In this document: one piece after another, positions 8,037 through 16,691 of the stretch
How the letters are laid out: the number at the start of each line of letters is the position of its first letter
How positions within the stretch are numbered: position 1 is the stretch's first letter
NCBI RefSeq assembly: GCF_000961885.1
Contig: NZ_JZKH01000009.1
Span: 69,185 to 133,184, forward strand
Length of the DNA: 64,000 bases
Direction of reading: 5' to 3'
From: Streptomyces rubellomurinus
Lineage (GTDB): Bacteria; Actinomycetota; Actinomycetes; Streptomycetales; Streptomycetaceae
Notes under the pieces: generated by a model
What the model saw: only the letters and a program-made list of their open reading frames with translations
Told to the model about the DNA's origin: nothing
The model's database searches: none
Made by a program: the position numbers and the translations under genes

Positions 8037-9029
8037 GTGATCACGTACGAGGACCACCGCCTGCGCGCCCTGGCCGACGACGGCCGCTGGCCCGAGCTGC
8101 TGGCCGCCTACCGGCAGTGCCGGGCGGCCGCCGTGGAGCGGGCCGGCGAGGCGACCGCGGCGGCGTTGACCGCGCCGCTCGGGCACCTGATCGCCTACTC
8201 GGCGCCGCCGGAGCTGGCCGTCCGGCTGTTCGACGCGGACGGCGGCCCGGGGGCGGCCGCCGGGGTCGCGGACCACGACGCCGGGCCGCTGTGGGAGGTG
8301 CTGGCGACCAGGCACTCCTGGCTCCGGCTGGCCCCGCTGCTCGGCCCGGCCGCGGTGCGGCGGCTGGTCGCGCACACCCGGGTGCTGCTGGGCGAGGACC
8401 TCTCGTACGGGGCCGAGCCGGACGGCGAGGGCGTGCCGCTGTGCCTGGAGCCGTGGGAGGCGGCCGGCTGGGAGGAGGGCGCGCGGGTGCGCGAGTACCT
8501 GCCGTGCGGGGGCGCGCGCAGTGCGTTGCTGACCCTGCCGGCCGACCGGGAGGGCCTGGGCGTGGTCGAACTGCCGGACCCGGCCGACCGGTTGGGCGGC
8601 CAGCGGGCGGCCCGGGCCTCGGCCGCGACGGCGGCGCTGGCCGAGCTGGCGCCGTGGGCGGAGGCGGTCTGCGTGCGCGGTCCGGCCCCGCTGGCGGCGG
8701 CCCGGGTGGCGGTGGCGGCCCGGGGGGAGTACGGCCGTCGGGTCGTCGGCGGGTACCTGCCGTTCGCGCTGGTCTGCCCGGCGCTGGTGCAGGCGGCCGC
8801 CGCCGGGCGGGCGCGGGGCAGCGCGCACGGGCGGCTGGCGCTGTGGCGGGCGCTCGGCGCGATGGCGGGCGCGGGCGGCCCGGACCGGGCGGAGGTGAAC
8901 GCTCTGGTGGCCCGGATGCGCTGCTTCACTTGGCTGGAGCCGGCGGCCGGGCTGCGGCACCTGCACGTGGCGCTGGAGGACCCGGCGAGCGGGGTGGCCT
9001 GGGCGCTCAGCGGGTCGGAGGAGCTGTAG
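8037..9029 (+). CDS. Conserved-looking hypothetical protein
   Basis: 330 residues, rich in Ala, Leu and Arg, with strong high-GC codon bias throughout. No signal peptide, membrane segment or recognised motif. It looks like a soluble, mostly helical protein; a Trp-rich stretch (PLWEVLATRHSWLRLAPLLG) lies around residues 80-105. The GTG at 8037 is the first plausible start and lacks an obvious ribosome site, so a leaderless transcript is possible. Flanked by the decayed conservon and by dctA, with no shared operon. I do not recognise a function. Confidence 0.7.
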   Translation: MITYEDHRLRALADDGRWPELLAAYRQCRAAAVERAGEATAAALTAPLGHLIAYSAPPELAVRLFDADGGPGAAAGVADHDAGPLWEVLATRHSWLRLAPLLGPAAVRRLVAHTRVLLGEDLSYGAEPDGEGVPLCLEPWEAAGWEEGARVREYLPCGGARSALLTLPADREGLGVVELPDPADRLGGQRAARASAATAALAELAPWAEAVCVRGPAPLAAARVAVAARGEYGRRVVGGYLPFALVCPALVQAAAAGRARGSAHGRLALWRALGAMAGAGGPDRAEVNALVARMRCFTWLEPAAGLRHLHVALEDPASGVAWALSGSEEL

Positions 9030-9071
9030 GCGGGGCGGGAGGAGCTGTAGGCGGGGCGGGAGGAGCTGTGG
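9017..9071 (+). repeat. 21-bp tandem repeat over the stop codon
   Basis: About 2.6 copies of a 21-bp unit (GGAGGAGCTGTAGGCGGGGC plus one base) starting in the last codons of the hypothetical gene. Because 21 is a multiple of three, the TAG is repeated in the same frame, giving tandem stops at 9029 and 9050; the third unit has TGG. Confidence 0.85.
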
Positions 9072-9113
9072 CCAGGACGCGGGAGGGCCGGTCGCCGGCC
9101 TGGCAGAAGCTGT

Positions 9114-9156
9114 AGCCGGATCGGCCCGCCCTGCGACGGGGTGGGCCGATCCGGCT
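9114..9156. terminator. Hairpin between convergent genes
   Basis: Arms 9114-9131 and 9139-9156 pair over 18 bp with one mismatch (AGCCGGATCGGCC and its complement), with a 7-nt loop. It lies 85 bp after the stop of the plus-strand hypothetical gene and suits its transcription terminator. Confidence 0.75.
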
Positions 9157-9165
9157 GTGGGGGAG

Positions 9166-9215
9166 CCCCGGTCCGGCGCCGTTCTTCCGGGGTGGGGGAC
9201 GGCGCCGGACCGGGG
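9166..9215. terminator. Hairpin downstream of dctA
   Basis: Perfect 17-bp arms at 9166-9182 (CCCCGGTCCGGCGCCGT) and 9199-9215 with a 16-nt loop, 15 bp past the dctA stop on the minus strand. With the neighbouring hairpin it forms a back-to-back terminator pair between convergent genes. Confidence 0.8.
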
Positions 9216-9229
9216 AGCGTGCGGGCCGC

Positions 9230-10615
9230 TCAGGCGGCCACCGGGGCAGGGGCCGCGTCGGGGTTGGCCGGGGCCTGGGGCGCCGGGTGGCCGCCGGCGC
9301 TGTCGATCAGCGTCTGCTCGTCGAACGGCACCTCGCCCGCCAGCACCCGCTGGGCGCGCTCGGCGTCCAGCTCGCCGGTCCAGCGGCCGATCAGCACGGT
9401 GGCGACGGCGTTGCCCGCGAAGTTGGTGAGCGCCCGGGCCTCGGACATGAACCGGTCGATGCCGACGATCAGCCCGACGCCGTCCACCAGGGCCGGCTTG
9501 TGGGACTGCAGCCCGCCCGCGAGGGTGGCCAGCCCGGCGCCGGTCACGCCGGCCGCGCCCTTGCTCGCGATCACCATGAAGACGAGCAGCGACAGCTGCT
9601 CGCCGATCCCCATCGGCTTGTCCATCGCCTCGGAGATGAAGATCGACGACATGGTGAGGTAGATCGCGGTGCCGTCGAGGTTGAAGCTGTAGCCGGTAGG
9701 CACGGTGATGCCGACGACGGGGCGGCTGACGCCCAGGTGCTCCATCTTGGCGATCAGGCGGGGCAGCGCGCTCTCCGAGGAGGAGGTCGAGAGGATCAGC
9801 AGGAACTCGCGGCCGAGGTACTTGAGTAGCGCGAACACGTTGATCCCGGCGACCAGGCGCAGCAGCGCGCCCAGCACCACGACGACGAACAGCGCGCAGG
9901 TCAGGTAGAAGCCGACCATGATCACGGCGAGGCTCTTCAGCGCGGCGGTGCCGGTGGCCCCGACCACGGCGGCCATCGCGCCGAACGCACCGATCGGCGC
10001 CACCCACATGATCATCGACATGATCCGGAAGACCAGCTTCTGCACGTGCTCGATCCCGCGCAGCACCGGGGCGCCGGCCGGGCCCATCGCCTGGAGGGCG
10101 AAGCCGGCGAGCAGCGCGACCAGCAGGGTCTGCAGCACCTTGCCCTCGGTGACGGCCGAGAACAGGGTGGTGGGGATCATCCCGAGCAGGAAGTCGGTGG
10201 TCGACTGGGCGCCGCCGGCCGCCGCCTGGGCGTGGCCGGACTTGGCGAGCGCGGCGGTCAGGTGCAGGCCGCCGCCGGGCTCCAGCAGGTTGCCGACGAC
10301 CAGGCCGATGGCGAGCGCGACCGTCGACATGACCAGGAAGTAGCCGAGCGCGAGGCCGCCGACCTTGCCGACCTTCGCCGCCTTGGTGACCGAGCCGATG
10401 CCGAGCACGATGGTGCAGAAGATGACCGGGCTGATCATCATCTTGATCAGGTTGACGAACCCGGTGCCGACCGGCTTCAGCTCCGTCGCGAAGCCGGGTG
10501 CGGCCAAGCCCACCACCACGCCCGCGACCACGGCCGCGATCACGGCGAGGTAGAGGTAGTGGGTGCGGTCCTTGCGTCTGGGTCCCCCCGCCGGTGCGGC
10601 TCCAGCGATCGACAT
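9230..10615 (-). CDS. dctA: C4-dicarboxylate transporter DctA
   Basis: Cation-coupled carrier for succinate, fumarate and malate in the cytoplasmic membrane. 461 residues, close to the usual 420-450, of the DAACS (GltPh/DctA) family. It shows the serine-rich re-entrant loop STSSSESALPRLIAKM, the NLDGTAIYLTM motif of TM7 (family NMDGT) and the second re-entrant loop AAGVTGAG. The early segment LIKMMISPVIFCTIVLGI is also typical. The ATG at 10615 gives a short basic leader (RRKDRTHYLYL) before TM1. Divergent from a CitA/DcuS-type kinase pair that probably controls it; a CRP-like palindrome lies between them. Confidence 0.93.
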   Translation of the reverse strand: MSIAGAAPAGGPRRKDRTHYLYLAVIAAVVAGVVVGLAAPGFATELKPVGTGFVNLIKMMISPVIFCTIVLGIGSVTKAAKVGKVGGLALGYFLVMSTVALAIGLVVGNLLEPGGGLHLTAALAKSGHAQAAAGGAQSTTDFLLGMIPTTLFSAVTEGKVLQTLLVALLAGFALQAMGPAGAPVLRGIEHVQKLVFRIMSMIMWVAPIGAFGAMAAVVGATGTAALKSLAVIMVGFYLTCALFVVVVLGALLRLVAGINVFALLKYLGREFLLILSTSSSESALPRLIAKMEHLGVSRPVVGITVPTGYSFNLDGTAIYLTMSSIFISEAMDKPMGIGEQLSLLVFMVIASKGAAGVTGAGLATLAGGLQSHKPALVDGVGLIVGIDRFMSEARALTNFAGNAVATVLIGRWTGELDAERAQRVLAGEVPFDEQTLIDSAGGHPAPQAPANPDAAPAPVAA

Positions 10616-10684
10616 CTGCGGCTCCTTCGCCCTGCAGTCCTGGCGGCCCCGGGTGGTGGGCCGATCCGACTATCGGGCCTGCGC

Positions 10685-10698
10685 GTGATCCGGGTCAC
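10685..10698. promoter_or_regulatory. CRP-like palindrome in the dctA / sensor kinase intergenic region
   Basis: GTGATCCGGGTCAC, a GTGA-N6-TCAC dyad matching the Crp/Fnr-family consensus, symmetric at 12 of 14 positions. It lies 70 bp upstream of dctA and 123 bp upstream of the kinase gene. Could bind Crp; no experimental evidence. Confidence 0.45.
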
Positions 10699-10821
10699 GT
10701 TTGCGGTCATAAAGTTCTCCGGCGCCTCGGCCGCACCGCGTGCCGCGTGCCGCGCCCCGGGGGCGTCGGGCCCGTCGCACGCCGGGGTCGCCGCGCGGCC
10801 CCGTGGTGCACACTGGCAGGC

Positions 10822-12591
10822 ATGCCCGTGCCGCCCCCCGCCCCCGCTCCCGCGCGCCGCCGTCGCCCCCGCGCGCCGCGCGGGCTGGTCCGCAGCCTGG
10901 CCGGGCAGCTGTTCGTCGTCCAGGTGGTCATCGTCGCCGCCGTGGTCGCGGGCGGCGCGGTGCTCGCCTACCTGTTCACCGCCCGGAGCACCGAGGACGC
11001 CGCCCGCCGCCAGGTGACCGTCGTCGCGCACGCCGTCGCCGACGCGCCGACCGTCCGCACCGCCGTCACCGGGCCCGACCCGACCGCCGTCCTCCAGCCG
11101 TACGCCGAGCAGGTCCGCGTCGACACCGGGGTCTCCTTCATCACCGTCATGGACACCACGGGCGTGCGCTGGACCCACCCGCGGCCCGAGCAGATCGGCC
11201 GGCCGTACCTCGGGCACATCGACTGGGCGCTCGCCGGGCAGACCCGCAGCGAGACGTACACCGGCACGCTCGGCCCGTCCGTCCGGGTGGTCACCCCCGT
11301 GCTGGACGACCGGAACCGGGTGATCGCGCTGGTCAGCGTCGGCCTCACGCTGGACTCCATCTCCGAGCGGCTCAGCGGACCGCTGCTCGCCCTGGTCGGC
11401 GTCGCGGCCGGCGCGCTCGCGCTCGGCGGGCTCGGCACCTACCTCGCCAACTCCCGGCTGCGGCGGCACACCCACGGCATGGGCCCGGCCGAGCTGAGCC
11501 ACCTCTACGAGTACCACCAGGCCACCCTGCGCTCGGTGCGCGAGGGGCTGATCCTGCTCGACCGCGCGCACCGGGTCGTGCTGTGCAACGACGCAGCCCG
11601 CGAACTGCTCGGCCTGGAGGGCGAGTTGGACGGGCGGCCGGTCGACGGCCTGGGCCTGCCGGAGGCCCTGGTGACGGCCGTCCTCGGCGCCGAGCCGGTC
11701 CGCGACGAGGTGCACCTGACCGCCGAGCGGGTCGTCGTGCTCAACACCTCCACCATCGGCACCGGCCTCGGCCGGGTCGTCACCCTCCGCGACCACACCG
11801 AACTGCAGGCGCTCAGCGGCGAACTGGACTCGGTGCGCGGCTTCACCGACGCGCTCGGCGCCCAGGCCCACGAGGCCGCCAACCGGCTGCACGCCGTCGT
11901 CTCGCTGATCGAACTCGGCCGCCACGAACAGGCGGTGGAGTTCGCCACCGCCGAACTCGCCCTCGCCCAGCAGCTCACCGACCGGGTCGTCGCCGCGGTC
12001 GGCGAACCCGTGCTGGCCGCGCTGCTGCTCGGCAAGGCCGCCCAGGCGGCCGAACGCGGCGTCGAGTTGACCCTCACCGAGGACAGCCGGATCGACGACG
12101 GCGTGCTGCCGCCCGGGCTCTCCGCCCGGGACCTGATCACCGTGCTCGGCAACCTGATCGACAACGCCGTCGACGCCGCCATCGCCGGCGCCGCGCACAG
12201 CCCGGTGCCGCCGGAGGTCACCGTCACCGCCCGGATCGAGGGCGGCGACGCCCCCGACGCCCGCCTGCTGCTGCGGGTCGCCGACACCGGCGCCGGCATC
12301 GACCCGGCCGCCGTCGAGGACGTCTTCCGGCGCGGTTGGAGCACCAAGCAGGACGGGCACGGGCACGGCCTCGGGCTCGCCCTGGTCGCCCAGGCCGCCC
12401 GGCGCAACGGCGGCACCGTCGAGGTCGGGCGCGAGCGCGGCGCGGTGCTCACGGTGCGGCTGCCGCTGGCCGGGCGGGGGCGCGGGGGCGAGGGGGCCGG
12501 TGGGGGTTCTGGCGAGGGGGCTGGTGAGGGGCTCGGCGAAGGGCTTGGCGAGGGAGCTTCCGCCGGGGAGCGGGCAGGGGTGTCGACGTGA
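10822..12591 (+). CDS. Sensor histidine kinase, CitA/DcuS/DctS family
   Basis: Membrane sensor of C4-dicarboxylates or citrate, 589 residues. One helix at about 28-52, an extracytoplasmic Cache (PDC) sensor with VDTGVSFITVMDTTGVRWTH, and a second helix at about 190-212. A PAS domain follows (YHQATLRSVREGLILLDRAHRVVLCN). The DHp has the Spo0B-like form GAQAHEAANRLHAVVSLIELG, with the phosphorylated His in AHEAAN. The HATPase has N box NLIDNAVDAA, G1 DTGAGID and G2 GHGHGLGLALV. A Gly/Glu-rich low-complexity tail ends the protein. Its stop overlaps the regulator gene by GTGA. Confidence 0.93.
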   Translation: MPVPPPAPAPARRRRPRAPRGLVRSLAGQLFVVQVVIVAAVVAGGAVLAYLFTARSTEDAARRQVTVVAHAVADAPTVRTAVTGPDPTAVLQPYAEQVRVDTGVSFITVMDTTGVRWTHPRPEQIGRPYLGHIDWALAGQTRSETYTGTLGPSVRVVTPVLDDRNRVIALVSVGLTLDSISERLSGPLLALVGVAAGALALGGLGTYLANSRLRRHTHGMGPAELSHLYEYHQATLRSVREGLILLDRAHRVVLCNDAARELLGLEGELDGRPVDGLGLPEALVTAVLGAEPVRDEVHLTAERVVVLNTSTIGTGLGRVVTLRDHTELQALSGELDSVRGFTDALGAQAHEAANRLHAVVSLIELGRHEQAVEFATAELALAQQLTDRVVAAVGEPVLAALLLGKAAQAAERGVELTLTEDSRIDDGVLPPGLSARDLITVLGNLIDNAVDAAIAGAAHSPVPPEVTVTARIEGGDAPDARLLLRVADTGAGIDPAAVEDVFRRGWSTKQDGHGHGLGLALVAQAARRNGGTVEVGRERGAVLTVRLPLAGRGRGGEGAGGGSGEGAGEGLGEGLGEGASAGERAGVST

Positions 12592-13310
12592 CGGGCGGCG
12601 CCGGGGCGCGGCCGGGGATCTCCGTCCTGGTCGTCGAGGACGACCCGGTGGCCGCCGCCGCGCACACCCTCTACGTCGCGCGCGAGCCCGGCTTCCACGC
12701 CGCCGGGACCGTCCACAGCTGCGCCGACGCGCTGCGCTTCCTGGAGCGCGCCCGCGCCGCCGGCACACCCGTCGACCTCACCCTGCTCGACCTCTACCTG
12801 CCGGACGGCCACGGCCTCCAGCTCTGCCGCACGCTGCGCGCCGCCGGCCACGCCACCGACGTCATCGCGGTGACCTCGGCGCGCGACCTCGCCATGGTCC
12901 GGCAGGCCGTCTCGGCGGGCGTCGTGCAGTACCTGCTGAAACCGTTCAGCGCCGCCGCCCTGCACGACCGGCTCGAACGCTACGCCCGCTACCGCGCGAG
13001 TCTCGGGCGCAGCGGCGAGGCGACCGGCCAGGAGGAGGTCGACCAGGCGCTCGCCCTGCTGCGCACCTCCGAGCGCAGCACCCTGCCGAAGGGGCTGAGC
13101 GCGCCCACCCTGGAGACCGTCGCGGCCGTGCTGCGCGAGGCGGCGACCGGGCTGTCGGCGGCCGCGGCGGGCACCGCCGCCGGGGTGTCCCGGATCACCG
13201 CGCGGCGCTACCTCGAACACCTGGTGGACACCGGGCGCGCCGTGCGGGAGCCGCAGTACGGGAGCGTCGGGCGGCCGGAGCTGTGCTACCGGTGGACGGG
13301 GAAGGCGTGA
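12588..13310 (+). CDS. Response regulator, CitB/DcuR family
   Basis: 240-residue partner of the upstream kinase. The receiver domain (11-125) has the acidic pair EDD, the phospho-acceptor Asp in LLDLYLPDGHG, a Thr/Ser switch in VTSARD and the Lys of LLKPF. The C-terminal domain has a helix-turn-helix (LSAAAAGTAAGVSRITARRYLEHLVDTG) as in DcuR/CitB, not the LuxR type. The GTG start overlaps the kinase stop. Likely activates dctA, divergent about 2 kb away. Confidence 0.93.
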   Translation: MTGGAGARPGISVLVVEDDPVAAAAHTLYVAREPGFHAAGTVHSCADALRFLERARAAGTPVDLTLLDLYLPDGHGLQLCRTLRAAGHATDVIAVTSARDLAMVRQAVSAGVVQYLLKPFSAAALHDRLERYARYRASLGRSGEATGQEEVDQALALLRTSERSTLPKGLSAPTLETVAAVLREAATGLSAAAAGTAAGVSRITARRYLEHLVDTGRAVREPQYGSVGRPELCYRWTGKA

Positions 13311-13315
13311 CGTCC

Positions 13316-13411
13316 GGTCGGTGAGCCTGTCGGTGATCCGGTCGGTGGGCCTGTCGGTGATCCGGTCGGTGGGCCCGCCGGTGATCCGGTCGGTGGGCCG
13401 GGCGGTGATTC
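13316..13411 (+). repeat. 24-bp tandem repeat, four units
   Basis: Four near-identical 24-bp units (each begins GGTCGGTGRGCC and ends GGTGATYC) start 6 bp after the response regulator stop and end about 117 bp before the iron box. Mismatches increase in the later units. No hairpin is evident; likely a slippage minisatellite. Confidence 0.85.
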
Positions 13412-13527
13412 GGCCCGGCGGAGGCCGTGACCTCTTGGCGCCGTGCTCGTTGGCAGAACCGGGGGAGGTTCACTCGCGCGGGTGGTTCTGGGTGCCCCGC
13501 GGGCATCGTGCCAGGTCAAGGGCTATA

Positions 13528-13547
13528 AAGTTAGGCTTACCTAACTT
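13528..13547. promoter_or_regulatory. Iron box upstream of the diaminobutyrate genes
   Basis: AAGTTAGGCTTACCTAACTT, a near-perfect dyad matching the DmdR1/IdeR/DtxR iron-box consensus (TTAGGTTAGGCTCACCTAA). It ends 16 bp before the TTG start of the aminotransferase gene, so iron-loaded repressor would block the promoter. Confidence 0.88.
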
Positions 13548-13563
13548 CCTTTGGGGGTCCGTC

Positions 13564-15027
13564 TTGTCGCTCGCCGCCGTACCCGCCCAGGCCGCCTCCG
13601 GGGCCCCCGCCAACGGAGCCGCGGCCGCCCCCGGCGAGGCCATCCTGCGGCGCCAGCGCGTCCGCGAGTCCGCCGCCCGCACGTACGCCCGGTCCTTCCC
13701 CATCGTCCCCGTCCGCGCCCACGGCATGACCGTCGAAGGCGCGGACGGGCGGCGCTACCTCGACTGCCTCTCCGGCGCCGGCACGCTCGCGCTCGGCCAC
13801 AACCACCCCGTGGTGCTGGAGGCGATCCGCCGCACCCTCGACAGCGGCGCCCCGCTGCACCTGCTCGACCTCGCCACCGCCGAGAAGGACGACTTCACCA
13901 GCGCCCTCTTCGAGAGCCTGCCCGCCGAGTTCGCCGCCCGCGCCCGGATCCACTTCTGCGGACCGGCCGGCACCGACGCCGTCGAGGCCGCGCTCAAGCT
14001 GATGCAGACCGCCACCGGCCGCTCCGGCGCGCTCGCCTTCACCGGCGCCTACCACGGCATGACCGCCGGCGCCCTCGCCCTCACCGGCAACGTCGCCGTC
14101 AAGGAACCGCTGCCCGGCGGCGGCGAGGTCGTCCGGCTGCCCTACCCGTACGGCTACCGCTGCCCGTTCGGGATCGGCGGCGAGGCCGGCGCCGACCTCG
14201 CCGCCACCTACGTGGAACGACTGCTCGACGACCCCTCCGGCGGTGTCGTCCCGCCCGCCGCGATGGTCCTGGAGGCCGTCCAGGGCGAGGGCGGCGTCGT
14301 CCCCGCGCCGGACGGCTGGCTGCGCGCGATGCGCCGGATCACCGCCGAACGCGGCATCCCGCTGATCGTCGACGAGGTGCAGACCGGCGTCGGCCGCACC
14401 GGCGCGATGTGGGCCGTCGAACACAGCGGCATCGTCCCGGACGCCATGGTGCTCTCCAAGGCCATCGGCGGCAGCCTGCCGCTCGCCGTCGTGGTCTACC
14501 GCGAGGACTACGACGGCTGGCGGCCCGGCGCCCACACCGGCACCTTCCGCGGCAACACCCTCGCCATGGCCGCCGGGGCCGCCACCCTGCGCCACGTCGC
14601 CGCCCACGGCCTCGCCGACCGGGCCGCCGTGCTCGGCGAACGGATGACCGCACGGCTGCGCGCCCTCGCCGCCGAACTGCCCGTCATCGGCGACGTGCGC
14701 GGGCGCGGGCTGATGCTCGGCGTCGAACTCGTCGACCCCGCCGCCGAACCCGACACCTGCGGCGCCCGCCCGGCCGACCCCGCGCTCGCCGTCCGCGTCC
14801 GCGAGGCCTGCCTGGCGCGCGGGCTGATCGTCGAACTCGGCGGCCGCCACGACGCGGTGCTGCGGCTGCTCCCGCCGCTCACCATCACCGACGAGCAGGT
14901 CGAGGCGGTGCTCGACCGGCTCGGCGACGCCATCGCGGCCGCTGCGGCGGCCGTCCCGGCGGGTGCGGTTGGCGCGGTGGGTGCGGTAGGTGCCGCGGGT
15001 GCGGCGGGCACGCGGAGGGAACGGTGA
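13564..15027 (+). CDS. Diaminobutyrate--2-oxoglutarate aminotransferase (siderophore type)
   Basis: Class III PLP aminotransferase, about 487 residues, of the DABA-AT/RhbA group. It makes L-2,4-diaminobutyrate from aspartate semialdehyde and glutamate. Typical features are the SGAGTLALGHNHP segment near residue 75, the CGPAGTDAVEAALK loop, VDEVQTGVGRTG, and LSKAIGGSLPLAVVV with the PLP lysine at 299. The start is TTG at 13564, since no ATG or GTG is placed well; longer in-frame extensions would run through the iron box. The tail is an Ala/Val/Gly repeat. Its stop overlaps the decarboxylase gene (GTGA). Iron regulated by the box just upstream. Confidence 0.9.
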   Translation: MSLAAVPAQAASGAPANGAAAAPGEAILRRQRVRESAARTYARSFPIVPVRAHGMTVEGADGRRYLDCLSGAGTLALGHNHPVVLEAIRRTLDSGAPLHLLDLATAEKDDFTSALFESLPAEFAARARIHFCGPAGTDAVEAALKLMQTATGRSGALAFTGAYHGMTAGALALTGNVAVKEPLPGGGEVVRLPYPYGYRCPFGIGGEAGADLAATYVERLLDDPSGGVVPPAAMVLEAVQGEGGVVPAPDGWLRAMRRITAERGIPLIVDEVQTGVGRTGAMWAVEHSGIVPDAMVLSKAIGGSLPLAVVVYREDYDGWRPGAHTGTFRGNTLAMAAGAATLRHVAAHGLADRAAVLGERMTARLRALAAELPVIGDVRGRGLMLGVELVDPAAEPDTCGARPADPALAVRVREACLARGLIVELGGRHDAVLRLLPPLTITDEQVEAVLDRLGDAIAAAAAAVPAGAVGAVGAVGAAGAAGTRRER

Positions 15028-16604
15028 GCGGCGGGACCGGCTCCGGCTCCGGTTCGGGTCCCGGTTCGGGCTCCGGCTCGGGCTCCGGCTCGGGGCGCGG
15101 TCCGGAGGGCGGTGTGCCCGAACTGCCCGACAGTGCCGTCCCGTTGGACGCCCTCGCCGGCGGTGCGGGCGGGCCCGGCGCGCTCGCGCCGCTGCTCGCC
15201 ACCGTCCTCGACGCGCTCGAAGCCGGCATCGTGCTGCGCGCCGGACCGCTGCCCGCCGGCAGCCCCGCCGAGATCACCGCCCTGGTCGCCGACGCCCTCG
15301 CCGGCGCGGGCGGCCGCGACGCGCTCGCCCGGCTCACCGAACTCCTCGCCTACGGCGCAGCCGACCCCGCCGACCCGGCCTGCGCCGCCCACCTGCACTG
15401 CCCGCCGCTCGCCGTCGCCGCCGCCGCCGACCTCGCCGTCAGCGCCCTCAACCCCTCCCAGGACTCCTGGGACCAGGCCCCCGCCGCCACCGCCCTCGAA
15501 ACCGCGGTGCTCGCCGAACTCGCCGCCCTCGTCGGCTACGAACCCCAGCGCGCGGCCGGCGTCCTCACCTCCGGCGGCACCGAGTCCAACCTGATGGGAC
15601 TGATGCTCGCGCGCGACCAGAAACTCGACGGCATCGTCGAGTTGGACGGCATCCCGGCCGGCGTCCGCCCCTGCATCCTCGCCTCCGAGGCCGCGCACTT
15701 CTCCGTCCAACGCGCCGCCGCACTCCTCGGACTCGGCGAACGGGCCGTCGTCCCCGTCGCCGTCGACCGGCAACTGCGCATGCGCGAGGACGAGTTGGAA
15801 CGCGCCATGGCCGAGGCCAGCTGGGCCGGCCGCACCCCCGTCGCCGTCGTCGCCACCGCCGGCACCACCGACACCGGCGCCGTCGACCCGCTGCACGCCG
15901 CCGCCGACCTCGCCGGCCGCTACGGCGCCTGGCTGCACGTCGATGCCGCGTACGGCGGCGGCGCCCTGCTCTCCGACCGGCTCGCCCCGCTCCTCGACGG
16001 CATCGCCCGCGCCGACTCCGTCTCCCTCGACTGGCACAAACTCGGCTGGCAGCCCGCCGCCGCCGGAATCTTCCTCGTCCGGCGCGCCGAGACCTACGTC
16101 TCCCTCGCCCGCCGCGCCGAGTACCTCAACCCCGTCGACGACGAACGGGCCGGCTACCCCAGCCTGCTCGGCCGCTCCCTGCGCACCACCCGCCGGGCCG
16201 ACGCCTTCAAACTCGCCGTCACCCTGCGCACCCTGGGCCGCGACGGACTCGGCCGCCTGGTCGACGCCTGCCACGACCTCGCGCGCGCCGCCGCCGACGC
16301 CGTCCGCGCCGAACCGCTGCTCGAACTCCACGCCGAACCGGTGCTCACCGCCCTGCTGTTCCGCTACCGGCCGCCGGGCCTCGCCGACCAGGCCGTCGAC
16401 GACCTGAACGGGCAGCTGCGCCGACTGCTGCTGCGCTCGGGCCGGGCCGTCGTCGGGCGCACCGAACTGCCCGGCGAAGGGCCGGGCCGGGTGCGGCTCA
16501 AGCTGACGCTGCTCAATCCGCACACCACGGTCGGCGAGGTCGGCGCGCTGCTGCGCGACGTGGTGGGGGCGGGGCGCAAGGTCGCGGGGGAGCGGGCCGG
16601 CTGA
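15024..16604 (+). CDS. L-2,4-diaminobutyrate decarboxylase
   Basis: Group II PLP decarboxylase (RhbB/Ddc type), about 526 residues. It converts diaminobutyrate to 1,3-diaminopropane. The first 30 residues are a Gly/Ser repeat encoded by tandem GGCTCC-like units. The core shows NPSQDSWDQAPAATALE, TSGGTESNLMGLMLARD, HVDAAYGGGALLS and DWHKLGWQPAAAG with the PLP lysine at about 339. Translationally coupled to the aminotransferase. The same gene pair makes the diamine arms of rhizobactin 1021 and schizokinen, but no hydroxylase or acetyltransferase for hydroxamate formation is in this window. Confidence 0.9.
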   Translation: MSGGTGSGSGSGPGSGSGSGSGSGRGPEGGVPELPDSAVPLDALAGGAGGPGALAPLLATVLDALEAGIVLRAGPLPAGSPAEITALVADALAGAGGRDALARLTELLAYGAADPADPACAAHLHCPPLAVAAAADLAVSALNPSQDSWDQAPAATALETAVLAELAALVGYEPQRAAGVLTSGGTESNLMGLMLARDQKLDGIVELDGIPAGVRPCILASEAAHFSVQRAAALLGLGERAVVPVAVDRQLRMREDELERAMAEASWAGRTPVAVVATAGTTDTGAVDPLHAAADLAGRYGAWLHVDAAYGGGALLSDRLAPLLDGIARADSVSLDWHKLGWQPAAAGIFLVRRAETYVSLARRAEYLNPVDDERAGYPSLLGRSLRTTRRADAFKLAVTLRTLGRDGLGRLVDACHDLARAAADAVRAEPLLELHAEPVLTALLFRYRPPGLADQAVDDLNGQLRRLLLRSGRAVVGRTELPGEGPGRVRLKLTLLNPHTTVGEVGALLRDVVGAGRKVAGERAG

Positions 16605-16691
16605 GGCCGGGCGGGTCGCTCGGTGACGGCCGGGGCGGGTCGGGCCCGGCGGGCTGGCCGGTCGGGGTCGCGGTCGGGGTCGGGGCCGGGG

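Noticed and set aside
6201..10007. A 1268-residue open frame on the minus strand
   Set aside because: It runs antisense to the roadblock, cvn remnants and hypothetical gene and has Arg/Pro/Gly-rich composition without motifs. It is a shadow of codon bias in very GC-rich DNA.
13321..13563. Longer start for the diaminobutyrate aminotransferase (from 13321)
   Set aside because: The extension would translate the 24-bp repeats and the iron box and has no homology to the family.
16605..16691. GGTCGGGTCGGGGCCGGG-type repeats after the decarboxylase as a functional element
   Set aside because: Short imperfect G-rich repeats typical of this base composition; no hairpin or regular spacing.
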